In this document: positions 1-5,102 of the stretch, one piece after another
Position numbering within the stretch: position 1 is the first letter of the stretch
How the letters are laid out: the number at the start of each line of letters is the position of its first letter
Notes under the pieces: model-generated
Told to the model about the DNA's origin: nothing
The model's input: only the letters and a program-made list of their open reading frames with translations
Database searches by the model: none
From: Pseudomonadota bacterium
Lineage (GTDB): Bacteria; Pseudomonadota; Gammaproteobacteria; Burkholderiales; Burkholderiaceae_D
Assembly: GCA_023392035.1 (NCBI GenBank)
Contig: JAEVZY010000319.1
Span: forward strand, 1 to 5,102
Direction of reading: 5' to 3'
DNA length: 5,102 nt
Position numbers and translations under genes: made by a program

Positions 1-503
1 GCGCTGTCCTGGAACAGGCGCAGCAGGGCAAAAACCATCATCAGCAGAATGCCGGTCGGCAGCGCGGCCGCGCGCCACAGGTTGGAGATTTCCAGCGCCG
101 GCGTGGTGATGAAGCGCTCTTCGGAAGCGTATTCCCAGGCCGGCCAGATCACCATCGCCAGGAAGGCCAGCGAGGCGCACAGCGCAAAGGCTTCGAAGAA
201 GGCGCGCCGCGCAGGCGCCAGGCCAGCGACCAGCGCCGTCATGCGCATGTGCTCGCTGCGGCGCAGGGCCACCACCGCGCCCAGCATGGCCAGCCAGATG
301 AAGAGCATGGACGCCAGCTCATCCGACCACACCAGCGGGTTGTGCAGCACGAAGCGCGCCACCACACCGGCCAGCAGCACCACGATATCGGCCAGCACCA
401 GCGCCGCGGCCAGGCCCTCCACCAGGGCGCCCAGGCCGCGGTCGAAGCCGGCCAGCCGCCCTGTGCCCTGCTGCTCGCCGCCCGCCGCTGCCGCTACCTT
501 CAT
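1..503 (-). CDS. TRAP transporter small membrane subunit, DctQ family (partial; possibly the N-terminal part of a DctQ-DctM fusion)
   Basis: Reading leftward from ATG at 503-501 gives 167 codons with no stop before the window edge, so the 3' end is missing. DctQ is the small integral membrane subunit of TRAP transporters: it sits in the inner membrane and helps the large DctM subunit import substrate handed over by the periplasmic receptor, using an ion gradient. The translation has hydrophobic segments at about residues 25-50, 63-80, 102-120 and 146-163. After the first comes a family-typical stretch, PLVWSDELA (56-64), then WLAMLGAVVALRR (70-82) and HMRM (85-88). The start overlaps the dctP stop as ATGA, with no strong Shine-Dalgarno, so translation is probably coupled. 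Stand-alone DctQ proteins are usually about 160-200 residues, so a stop should lie just outside the window unless this is a fused DctQM. I lean slightly towards a fusion from the sequence style around ITTPALEISNLWRAAALP (132-149), but cannot decide. Confidence 0.88.
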   Translation of the reverse strand, partial: MKVAAAAGGEQQGTGRLAGFDRGLGALVEGLAAALVLADIVVLLAGVVARFVLHNPLVWSDELASMLFIWLAMLGAVVALRRSEHMRMTALVAGLAPARRAFFEAFALCASLAFLAMVIWPAWEYASEERFITTPALEISNLWRAAALPTGILLMMVFALLRLFQDS

Positions 504-1513
504 GCCAGCTTGCCGACCGCGTTCTCGAGCAGGGCCCAGGCTTCAGGACCGTATTTGTTCTTCCACTCGCTGTAGAAGCCGGCCTTGCGCAATTGCTCGC
601 GGAAAGCGGCGGTGTCGGGCGTGTTGAAGACCAGGCCCTTGCCGGCCAATTCCTTTTGCAGGTTGGCGTTCAGCTCGGCGACGTCGGCGCGCTCCTTCAC
701 GCCGGCGGCATTGATGTGCTTGGCGACGATGGCCTGCAAGTCCTTGGGCAGGCGCTCCCAGGCCCTCTTGTTGGCCAGGAACCAGAAGCCGTCCCACATG
801 TGATTGCTCATGGAGCAGTACTTCTGCACTTCGTACAGCTTGGCGGTGGCGATGATGGCCAGCGGATTTTCCTGGCCGTCGACGATCCTGGTCTGCAGCG
901 CCGAATACACTTCGGCAAAGTTGATCGAAGCCGGCGCCGCATCCAGGGCCTTGAACATGGAAGTCCACAGGGGCGACACCGGCACCCGGATCTTGAAACC
1001 CTTCATGTCGGCCGGCGTGTTGATCGGCTTGGTGGAAGACGTGATCTGGCGGAAGCCGTTGTCCCAGATCTTGTCCATCGCCACCAGGTTGGCCTTGGCG
1101 ATCTGGGCGCGGATATAGGCGCCCAGCTGGCCGTCCATGGCTTTCCACACGCTGTCATAGTCCTTGAAGGCGAAGCCGATGCCGCTGATCGAGGCCGCCG
1201 GCACCAGGGTCGACAGGATCAGGCCCGAGAGCGTAAAGAATTCCACGCCGCCGCTGCGCAGTTGCGACAGCACGTCCGTATCCGAACCGAGCTGGTTGTT
1301 GGGGAAGACCTGCAGGTCGACCCGGCCCTTGGTTTCCGTGCGTATCGCGTCGGCCATTTCCTTGGCCCGGATATTCATCGGATGCGTCACCGGCAGGTTG
1401 TTGGCGTACTTGTAGGTGAATTCGGCTTTCTGGGCCCAGGCGGAAATGCCGGGAACGGCAAGTACGGGGGCGGCGGCGGCCATGCGCAGCACACGGCGAC
1501 GGGTCAGGGTCAT
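500..1513 (-). CDS. TRAP transporter periplasmic solute receptor, DctP family
   Basis: This 337-residue protein has the normal length of a DctP-type extracytoplasmic receptor, which binds an organic acid in the periplasm and delivers it to the DctQ/DctM membrane complex. The N-terminus is a signal peptide with a twin-arginine-like motif, TRRRVLR (4-10), an alanine-rich core and an A-W-A cleavage site near residue 27, so Tat export is likely. Family landmarks follow in order: KYANNLPVTHP (35-45), LGSDTDVLSQLRSGGVEF (75-92), DNGFRQ (151-156), KGFKIRVP (171-178) with the arginine (R176) that in this family normally pairs with the substrate carboxylate, then EVYSALQT (201-208) and VDGQENPL (211-218). 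The start is supported by AGGAGA five bases upstream. It follows the SDR gene after 61 bases and overlaps dctQ by four bases, so it is cotranscribed with both. Conserved R176 points to a carboxylated ligand; its identity is unknown, and a dicarboxylate assignment would be a guess. Confidence 0.95.
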   Translation of the reverse strand: MTLTRRRVLRMAAAAPVLAVPGISAWAQKAEFTYKYANNLPVTHPMNIRAKEMADAIRTETKGRVDLQVFPNNQLGSDTDVLSQLRSGGVEFFTLSGLILSTLVPAASISGIGFAFKDYDSVWKAMDGQLGAYIRAQIAKANLVAMDKIWDNGFRQITSSTKPINTPADMKGFKIRVPVSPLWTSMFKALDAAPASINFAEVYSALQTRIVDGQENPLAIIATAKLYEVQKYCSMSNHMWDGFWFLANKRAWERLPKDLQAIVAKHINAAGVKERADVAELNANLQKELAGKGLVFNTPDTAAFREQLRKAGFYSEWKNKYGPEAWALLENAVGKLA

Positions 1514-1517
1514 GCGG

Positions 1518-1523
1518 TCTCCT
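1518..1523 (-). promoter_or_regulatory. Ribosome binding site of dctP
   Basis: On the minus strand the sequence is AGGAGA, ending just upstream of the dctP ATG (AGGAG, five bases, ATG). It is the best Shine-Dalgarno of the leftward operon. This suits a receptor that must be made in excess over the membrane subunit, whose own start relies on overlap with the dctP stop. Confidence 0.75.
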
Positions 1524-1574
1524 GTCTATTTGGTTTGTTGGTACGGAAAGCGATACAAGGGGCAGCGCAAAAAC

Positions 1575-2369
1575 TCAGCTCTTCGCCGCCAGGTTGCGGC
1601 GGAAGGTGGGGATGCCGACGCCGGCAGCGTCAAAGCCTCCATCCACAGCCACGTACTGGCCATTGATGAAGCTGGCCTCGGGGCTGCACAGGAAGGTGAC
1701 CGCATTGGCGATCTCGTCGACCGTCGCGTAGCGGCCCTGGGGAATGGTGTCGTAGTAGTCGGAGCGGATCGCCACGCTGTGCACCAGCTTGGCCATCTCG
1801 GTTTCCACCGGGCCCGGGCAGACGGCGTTGACGCGGATGCCGAGATTGCCCAGCTCCACCGCGTACTGCTTGGTAAGCGCGATCAGCGCCGCCTTGCTGG
1901 TGCCATAGGCCACGCGCAAAGTGCTGGCGCGCAGGCCGGAAATGGAAGAGATGTTGACGATGGCGCCGCCGCCCGCTTCGATCATCAGCGGCGCGAAGGC
2001 ATTGGTGCAGAGGAAGGCGCCGTCCAGGTTGGTGCCCAGCACCTGGCGCCATTCGGAGAACGCGGTTTCCAGCGCCGGCTTGAAGACCGCCACGCCGGCA
2101 TTGTTGACCAGCGCATCGACCCGGCCAAAACGCGCCTTGACCTCGGCCGCCGCCTGCGCCACCTGGGTTTCGTCGGAGACGTCGCAATGGATGCCGTGCA
2201 CATTGGGATTGGACAATCCGGCAAGGGTGGCGGCCAGGGTTTCATGATCGATGTCGAGCAAGGCCACCTGATATCCGCGCCGCAAAAAACCGTGGGCGAC
2301 AGCCAAACCGATCCCGCGTGCGCCGCCCGTGACGACCGCAACGCCTGCTGCAGAAACTTGCGTACTCAT
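1575..2369 (-). CDS. NAD(H)-type short-chain dehydrogenase/reductase (classical SDR), substrate unknown
   Basis: This is a 264-residue cytoplasmic Rossmann-fold oxidoreductase with a complete set of classical SDR motifs. The nucleotide-binding glycine motif TGGARGIG is at 14-21. An acidic residue, D39, ends the second strand (VALLDID) and favours NAD(H) over NADP(H). CDV at 62-64 contacts adenine and NNAG is at 89-92. The catalytic tetrad is N114, S142, Y155 and K159 (YGTSK), with serine and tyrosine 13 apart as usual. Cofactor-side CPGPVET is at 184-190 and GQYVAVDGGF at 237-246, followed by a short tail. The only Met before the first strand is the chosen start; its ribosome site (GGGAA) is weak. 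It is the first gene of the leftward operon, 61 bases ahead of dctP, so it probably acts on the imported compound or a catabolite, such as a sugar acid, polyol or hydroxy acid. The SDR family is too broad to name the reaction, and a 3-oxoacyl-ACP reductase role looks unlikely from context. Confidence 0.93.
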   Translation of the reverse strand: MSTQVSAAGVAVVTGGARGIGLAVAHGFLRRGYQVALLDIDHETLAATLAGLSNPNVHGIHCDVSDETQVAQAAAEVKARFGRVDALVNNAGVAVFKPALETAFSEWRQVLGTNLDGAFLCTNAFAPLMIEAGGGAIVNISSISGLRASTLRVAYGTSKAALIALTKQYAVELGNLGIRVNAVCPGPVETEMAKLVHSVAIRSDYYDTIPQGRYATVDEIANAVTFLCSPEASFINGQYVAVDGGFDAAGVGIPTFRRNLAAKS

Positions 2370-2411
2370 GTTTTCCCGATTTGCAAGCGGCCCGGATCAG
2401 GCCGCCGGCAA

Positions 2412-2442
2412 TTATTATGTTTTCGTCAGGGGATCATAACAA
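2412..2442. repeat. Imperfect inverted repeat overlapping the leftward promoter (candidate operator)
   Basis: The arms TTATTATG (2412-2419) and CATAACAA (2435-2442) pair at 7 of 8 positions across a 15-base spacer, giving a dyad whose arm centres are 23 bases apart, close to two helical turns. The arms coincide with the -10 and -35 hexamers of the leftward promoter, which is where a repressor would compete with RNA polymerase. The spacer is too long for a good RNA hairpin, so a protein-binding site is the more natural reading. Part of the symmetry could be chance, because TTATG/CATAA resembles promoter hexamers. Confidence 0.35.
2414..2442 (-). promoter_or_regulatory. Candidate sigma-70 promoter for the SDR-dctP-dctQ operon
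   Basis: On the minus strand a -35-like TTGTTA (2442-2437, 4 of 6 to consensus) and a -10-like CATAAT (2419-2414, 5 of 6) are separated by 17 bases. A start of transcription around 2407 would give a leader of roughly 37 bases. It lies in the most AT-rich part of the gap, directly upstream of the first leftward gene. This is a prediction by eye; no mapped start is available. Confidence 0.55.
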
Positions 2443-2495
2443 AGCCGCGATTTCGCCCCAAGAATTTCCCTCTTCAAGCAAAAAAGTAATAAGGA

Positions 2496-2525
2496 TCGAA
2501 CATTTCCTTCGTTCCTTTATATAAA
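2496..2525 (+). promoter_or_regulatory. Candidate promoter of the sbp-cysT-cysW operon, weak -35 (activator-type)
   Basis: A -10-like TATAAA sits at 2520-2525 (an alternative register is TATATA at 2518-2523). The sequence 18 bases upstream is TCGAAC (2496-2501), only 3 of 6 to TTGACA. A start of transcription near 2532 would leave a leader of about 57 bases before the sbp ATG. A good -10 with a poor -35 is what is expected of a promoter needing an activator. In many proteobacteria sulfate uptake operons are activated by the LysR-type regulator CysB; its involvement here is inference from gene content, since I did not match a CysB consensus. Confidence 0.45.
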
Positions 2526-2526
2526 G
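2515..2526. repeat. Perfect 12-bp palindrome CTTTATATAAAG at the sbp promoter
   Basis: The sequence CTTTATATAAAG equals its own reverse complement and covers the likely -10 element. Just upstream TTCCTT occurs twice with an 8-base period (2504-2509 and 2512-2517), and AAGGA at 2491-2495 is the inverted partner of TCCTT at 2505-2509. Together these form a compact symmetric block at 2491-2526 that could hold an activator or repressor site. No regulator can be assigned from sequence alone. Confidence 0.4.
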
Positions 2527-2578
2527 CAGCCCATTAATGTGGCGTCATCGCTTTTCGAAGCACCGACCCCGCATTGAT

Positions 2579-2582
2579 GGAG
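2579..2582 (+). promoter_or_regulatory. Ribosome binding site deciding the sbp start
   Basis: GGAG lies six bases before the ATG at 2589. Two in-frame upstream starts exist, TTG at 2574 and ATG at 2577, but neither has a Shine-Dalgarno, and the GGAG would fall inside their reading frame. The 2589 start also gives a normal-looking signal peptide, so it is preferred. Confidence 0.75.
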
Positions 2583-2588
2583 AACCGA

Positions 2589-3593
2589 ATGAAATCCCCC
2601 CGCCTTGTTCTTGCCGCGCTGTTGGCCGCGCTGGTCCTGCCGCTGCATGCCGCCGAAGTCAAACTGCTGAATGTCTCCTACGACCCGACGCGCGAGCTGT
2701 ACCAGGACATCAACCAGGCTTTCGCCAAACAGTGGAAAGCCAGGACCGGCGATGAAGTGAATATCCGGCAGTCGCATGGCGGCTCGGGCAAGCAGGCCCG
2801 CTCCATCATCGATGGCCTGGAAGCCGATGTCGCCACCCTGGCCCTGGCGTATGACATCGACGCCCTGGCCGAACGAAAACTGCTGGCGCCGGACTGGCAA
2901 AAGCGCCTGCCGCACAACAGCTCTCCCTACACCTCCACCATCGTCTTCCTGGTGCGCAAGGGCAATCCGAAGGGCATCAAGGATTGGAACGACCTGGTCA
3001 AGCCCGGCATCCAGGTGATTACGCCGAACCCCAAGACTTCCGGCGGCGCCCGCTGGAACCACCTGGCGGCCTGGGGCTATGCCCTGAAGCAGCCGGGCGG
3101 CAACGAGGCCAGCGCTCGCGACTTCCTCGGCAAGCTGTACAGGAATGTGCCGGTGCTGGATTCCGGCGCGCGCGGCGCCACCACCACTTTCGTTGAGCGC
3201 GGCATCGGCGATGTGCTGATCGCCTGGGAAAACGAAGCCATCCTCGCCATCAAGGAACTGGGCCCGCAGAAGGTGGAAATCGTCACGCCCAGCCAGAGCA
3301 TCCTGGCCGAGCCGCCGGTAGCCATCGTCGACAAGAACGTCGACAAGCACGGCACCCGCAAGGCGGCCGAAGCCTATCTGCAATTCCTCTACAGCGATGA
3401 AGGCCAGGACATCATCGCCAGGAATTTCTACCGCCCGGCCACCGAGCGCGCTGCGAAGAAAACCGCCAGCCAATTCCCGAAAGTGAAACTGTTCACCATC
3501 AACGAGGTGGCCGGGAACTGGAGCGAGGCACAGAAGAAGCACTTTGCCGATGGCGGCGTGTTCGACCAGATCTACGCACCGCGCTCCAAATGA
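2589..3593 (+). CDS. sbp: Periplasmic sulfate-binding protein of the sulfate ABC transporter
   Basis: From the ATG at 2589 this is a 334-residue protein, the usual Sbp length. A Sec-type signal peptide (K2, R5, then a Leu/Ala core) ends with a likely cut near LHA (19-21); mature Sbp-like sequence begins at VKLLNVSYDPTRELYQD (24-40). Family signatures are clear: TGDEVNIRQSHGGSGKQA (53-70), which contains the first sulfate-binding-protein signature region, and NPKTSGGAR (147-155), an exact match to the second. LDSGARGATTTFVERGIGDV (190-209) and IAWENEA (211-217) are also strongly Sbp-like. These serine, glycine and backbone-NH loops bind unhydrated sulfate in known Sbp structures. The sequence closely resembles Escherichia coli Sbp as I remember it and fits Sbp better than its thiosulfate-preferring paralogue CysP, although thiosulfate binding is not excluded. 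It leads the operon, and its stop overlaps the cysT start as ATGA. Expression is expected to rise when sulfur is limiting. Confidence 0.97.
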   Translation: MKSPRLVLAALLAALVLPLHAAEVKLLNVSYDPTRELYQDINQAFAKQWKARTGDEVNIRQSHGGSGKQARSIIDGLEADVATLALAYDIDALAERKLLAPDWQKRLPHNSSPYTSTIVFLVRKGNPKGIKDWNDLVKPGIQVITPNPKTSGGARWNHLAAWGYALKQPGGNEASARDFLGKLYRNVPVLDSGARGATTTFVERGIGDVLIAWENEAILAIKELGPQKVEIVTPSQSILAEPPVAIVDKNVDKHGTRKAAEAYLQFLYSDEGQDIIARNFYRPATERAAKKTASQFPKVKLFTINEVAGNWSEAQKKHFADGGVFDQIYAPRSK

Positions 3594-4429
3594 CAAGCAA
3601 ACCGTTTTCGGTGCTGCCGGGCTTCGGCCTGTCGCTCGGCTTCACCCTGTTCTACCTGGGCCTGATCGTGCTGATTCCCTTGGCGGCCGTGTTCGCCAAG
3701 ACCTTCGGCATGACCTGGGACGCCTTCGTCGCCGCGATCTCCAGTGAACGGGTGCTGGCATCCTACCGCCTGACTTTCGGCGCCGCGCTGCTGGCGGCGC
3801 TGGTCAATGCGCTGTTTGGCGGCATCCTGGCCTGGGTGCTGGTGCGCTACCGCTTTCCCGGCAAGAAGATCATCGATGCCCTGATCGATCTGCCCTTCGC
3901 CTTGCCCACCGCGGTGGCCGGCATCGCGCTGACCGCGCTATATGCCTCCAATGGCTGGCTGGGGCGGGTATTGGAGCCGCTCGGGATCAAGGTCGCCTTC
4001 ACGCCGCTGGGGGTGCTGGTGGCGCTGATTTTCATCGGCCTGCCCTTCGTGGTGCGCAGCCTGCAGCCGGTGCTGGAAGTGGCCGAAGCCGAACTGGAAG
4101 ACGCCGCCGCCAGCCTGGGCGCCAGCCGCTGGCAAATCTTTGCCAGGGTGATTTTCCCTGCCATTGTTCCGGCCCTGTTGACCGGCTTTGCCCTGGCCTT
4201 TGCCCGCGCCGCCGGCGAGTATGGCTCGGTCATCTTCATTGCCGGCAACATGCCGATGGTGTCCGAGATCACGCCGCTGTTCATCGTCACCAAGCTGGAG
4301 CAATACGATTACGCCGGCGCCACCGCGATTGCGGTGGTGATGCTGCTGGTGTCTTTCGTGCTGCTGTTGGCCATCAACCTGCTGCAAGCCTGGAGCCGGC
4401 GGCGCCTGGGCGCGGAGGCACTCCAATGA
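3590..4429 (+). CDS. cysT: Sulfate ABC transporter permease subunit CysT (CysU)
   Basis: This 279-residue inner-membrane protein pairs with CysW to form the sulfate channel and receives sulfate from Sbp. Six hydrophobic segments are visible at about 14-37, 62-85, 99-119, 138-157, 190-216 and 244-265. The cytoplasmic EAA loop that docks on the ATPase is at 170-190: E170, A172, A173 and G177 in EDAAASLG, followed by FARVIFP (184-190). After it comes AFARAAGEYGSVIFIAGN (203-220), typical of CysT, and a positively charged end (RRR, 270-272). The length matches the family. The ATG at 3590 overlaps the sbp stop by four bases and has no clear Shine-Dalgarno, so translation probably depends on ribosomes finishing sbp. 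It also overlaps cysW by four bases. Molybdate ModB permeases share the fold, but the Sbp-CysW context makes sulfate the clear call. Confidence 0.96.
   Translation: MTSKPFSVLPGFGLSLGFTLFYLGLIVLIPLAAVFAKTFGMTWDAFVAAISSERVLASYRLTFGAALLAALVNALFGGILAWVLVRYRFPGKKIIDALIDLPFALPTAVAGIALTALYASNGWLGRVLEPLGIKVAFTPLGVLVALIFIGLPFVVRSLQPVLEVAEAELEDAAASLGASRWQIFARVIFPAIVPALLTGFALAFARAAGEYGSVIFIAGNMPMVSEITPLFIVTKLEQYDYAGATAIAVVMLLVSFVLLLAINLLQAWSRRRLGAEALQ
4414..4418 (+). promoter_or_regulatory. Ribosome binding site of cysW within the end of cysT
   Basis: GGAGG at 4414-4418 is seven bases from the cysW ATG at 4426. Unlike cysT, cysW therefore has its own good Shine-Dalgarno in addition to the ATGA overlap, and this supports 4426 as the start. 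Confidence 0.7.
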
Positions 4430-5102
4430 GCGCCGTGATCGCCTTTCCCGAAACCGCCGCCCGCCGCGCCGCCGCCAGCACAAGCCGCGCCGGCGCCAGC
4501 GAAGATCCGCGCTGGGTGCGCTTGAGCCTGATTGCGATCTCGCTCGGCTTTCTCGCCCTGTTCCTGCTGGCGCCGCTGGCTGCGGTGTTCACCGAGGCTT
4601 TGCGCAAAGGTTGGCAAGCCTATGGCCAGGCCATCGTCGAGCCGGATGCGCTGGCGGCGATCCGCCTGACCCTGCTCGCCGCCGCCATCGCGGTGCCGGC
4701 CAACCTGGTGTTCGGGGTGGCCGCATCCTGGGCGATTGCCCGCTTCGAGTTTCGCGGCAAGCAGCTGCTGTTGACCCTGATCGACCTGCCCTTCTCGGTC
4801 TCGCCCGTGATTTCCGGGCTGATCTATGTGCTGCTGTTCGGCGCGCAGGGCTGGTTCGGCGCCTGGCTGGCCGGGCATGACATCAAGATCCTGTTCGCCG
4901 TACCGGGCATCGTGCTGGCCACCATCTTTGTCACCTTCCCCTTCGTGGCGCGCGAACTGATACCGCTGATGCAAACCCTGGGCCGCGAGGAAGAGGAAGC
5001 GGCGCTGGTGCTGGGTGCATCCGGCTGGCGCACCTTCTGGCATGTGACGCTGCCCAATATCCGCTGGGGCCTGCTGTACGGCGTGATCCTGTGCAATGCG
5101 CG
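4426..5102 (+). CDS. cysW: Sulfate ABC transporter permease subunit CysW (partial, 3' end outside the window)
   Basis: The frame is open from ATG 4426 to the window edge (225 complete codons). CysW is the second channel subunit of the sulfate importer. The first 30 or so residues are Ala/Arg-rich and probably cytoplasmic. Hydrophobic segments follow at about 33-56, 78-104, 117-138 and 155-175. Strong CysW-like blocks are NLVFGVAASWAIARF (93-107), LLLTLIDLPFSVSPVISGLIY (114-134) and TIFVTFPFVARELIPLM (166-182). The EAA loop is at 190-210, with E190, A192, A193 and G197, then FWHVTLPNIRWGLLYGV (204-220). It parallels E. coli CysW, about 291 residues as I recall, so roughly 65-75 residues are missing, including the final membrane segments. 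The start is fixed by GGAGG upstream and the ATGA overlap with cysT. A cysA ATPase gene is expected just downstream. Confidence 0.96.
   Translation, partial: MSAVIAFPETAARRAAASTSRAGASEDPRWVRLSLIAISLGFLALFLLAPLAAVFTEALRKGWQAYGQAIVEPDALAAIRLTLLAAAIAVPANLVFGVAASWAIARFEFRGKQLLLTLIDLPFSVSPVISGLIYVLLFGAQGWFGAWLAGHDIKILFAVPGIVLATIFVTFPFVARELIPLMQTLGREEEEAALVLGASGWRTFWHVTLPNIRWGLLYGVILCNA

Noticed and set aside
49..627. Plus-strand frame (192 codons) at the left edge
   Set aside because: It is antisense to dctQ and the end of dctP, both supported by membrane topology and motifs, and is rich in Ala/Ser/Arg without a domain.
1514..1574. Terminator or extra promoter between the SDR gene and dctP
   Set aside because: No GC stem followed by a T-run, and no convincing pair of promoter hexamers with proper spacing was seen in these 61 bases; it looks like an intra-operon gap with the dctP ribosome site.
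593..1666. Long plus-strand open frame (357 codons) opposite dctP and the end of the SDR gene
   Set aside because: It lies antisense to a gene with full family motifs; its translation is Gly/Arg/His-rich with no recognisable domain, as expected of the opposite strand of high-GC coding DNA.
2401..2409. GCCGGC short palindrome downstream of the leftward promoter as a terminator or operator
   Set aside because: Six-base GC palindromes are common in such DNA, and there is no loop or T-run to make it a terminator.
1416..2489. Long plus-strand open frame (357 codons) opposite the SDR gene
   Set aside because: It is antisense to a complete SDR with all catalytic residues and runs through the divergent promoter region; low-complexity composition and no domain.
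2574..2588. Upstream start for sbp (TTG 2574 or ATG 2577)
   Set aside because: No Shine-Dalgarno precedes them, while GGAG is correctly spaced for ATG 2589, which also begins a standard signal peptide.
2517..3596. Long minus-strand open frame (359 codons) opposite sbp
   Set aside because: It mirrors sbp almost exactly, which carries exact sulfate-binding signatures; the antisense translation has no family features.
4309..5043. Minus-strand frame (244 codons) opposite the cysT end and cysW
   Set aside because: Gln/Gly/Arg-rich shadow of hydrophobic membrane-protein codons; no start signal or domain.

Overview
The window reads as ordinary chromosomal sequence from a GC-rich proteobacterium, most likely a betaproteobacterium of the Burkholderiales. 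The basis is strong G/C bias at third codon positions, an sbp-cysT-cysW sulfate cluster, and a DctP/DctQ TRAP system next to an SDR enzyme. No rRNA, tRNA or other taxonomic marker is present, so this placement is inference. Every protein-coding stretch has a recognisable family, and I see no mobile element, CRISPR array, RNA gene or clearly foreign segment.

Layout: two divergent operons share one AT-richer intergenic region (2370-2588). Leftward (minus strand), in transcription order, are a short-chain dehydrogenase/reductase (1575-2369), a TRAP transporter solute receptor DctP with a twin-arginine-type signal peptide (500-1513), and a DctQ-type membrane subunit (503 down to 1) that runs off the left edge. 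Rightward (plus strand) are the periplasmic sulfate-binding protein Sbp (2589-3593), the permease CysT/CysU (3590-4429), and the permease CysW (4426 to beyond the right edge). The ATPase CysA is expected next but is not in the window.

How the genes work together: Sbp captures sulfate in the periplasm and delivers it to the CysT-CysW channel, which CysA would energise. This is the entry step of assimilatory sulfate reduction. The leftward operon probably takes up an organic acid, sugar acid or related hydroxylated compound through a TRAP transporter (DctP receptor plus DctQ/DctM membrane parts), and the SDR would oxidise or reduce it or a breakdown product. The substrate cannot be read from the sequence. 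Three gene junctions (dctP/dctQ, sbp/cysT, cysT/cysW) are 4-base ATGA stop/start overlaps, which indicates tight translational coupling.

The least explained part is the divergent control region. It holds a good leftward promoter candidate whose -35 and -10 hexamers lie inside an imperfect inverted repeat. It also holds a weak-35 rightward promoter candidate built on a perfect 12-bp AT-rich palindrome. I found no convincing previously undescribed system here; the findings are modest and mostly concern regulation and substrate assignment.
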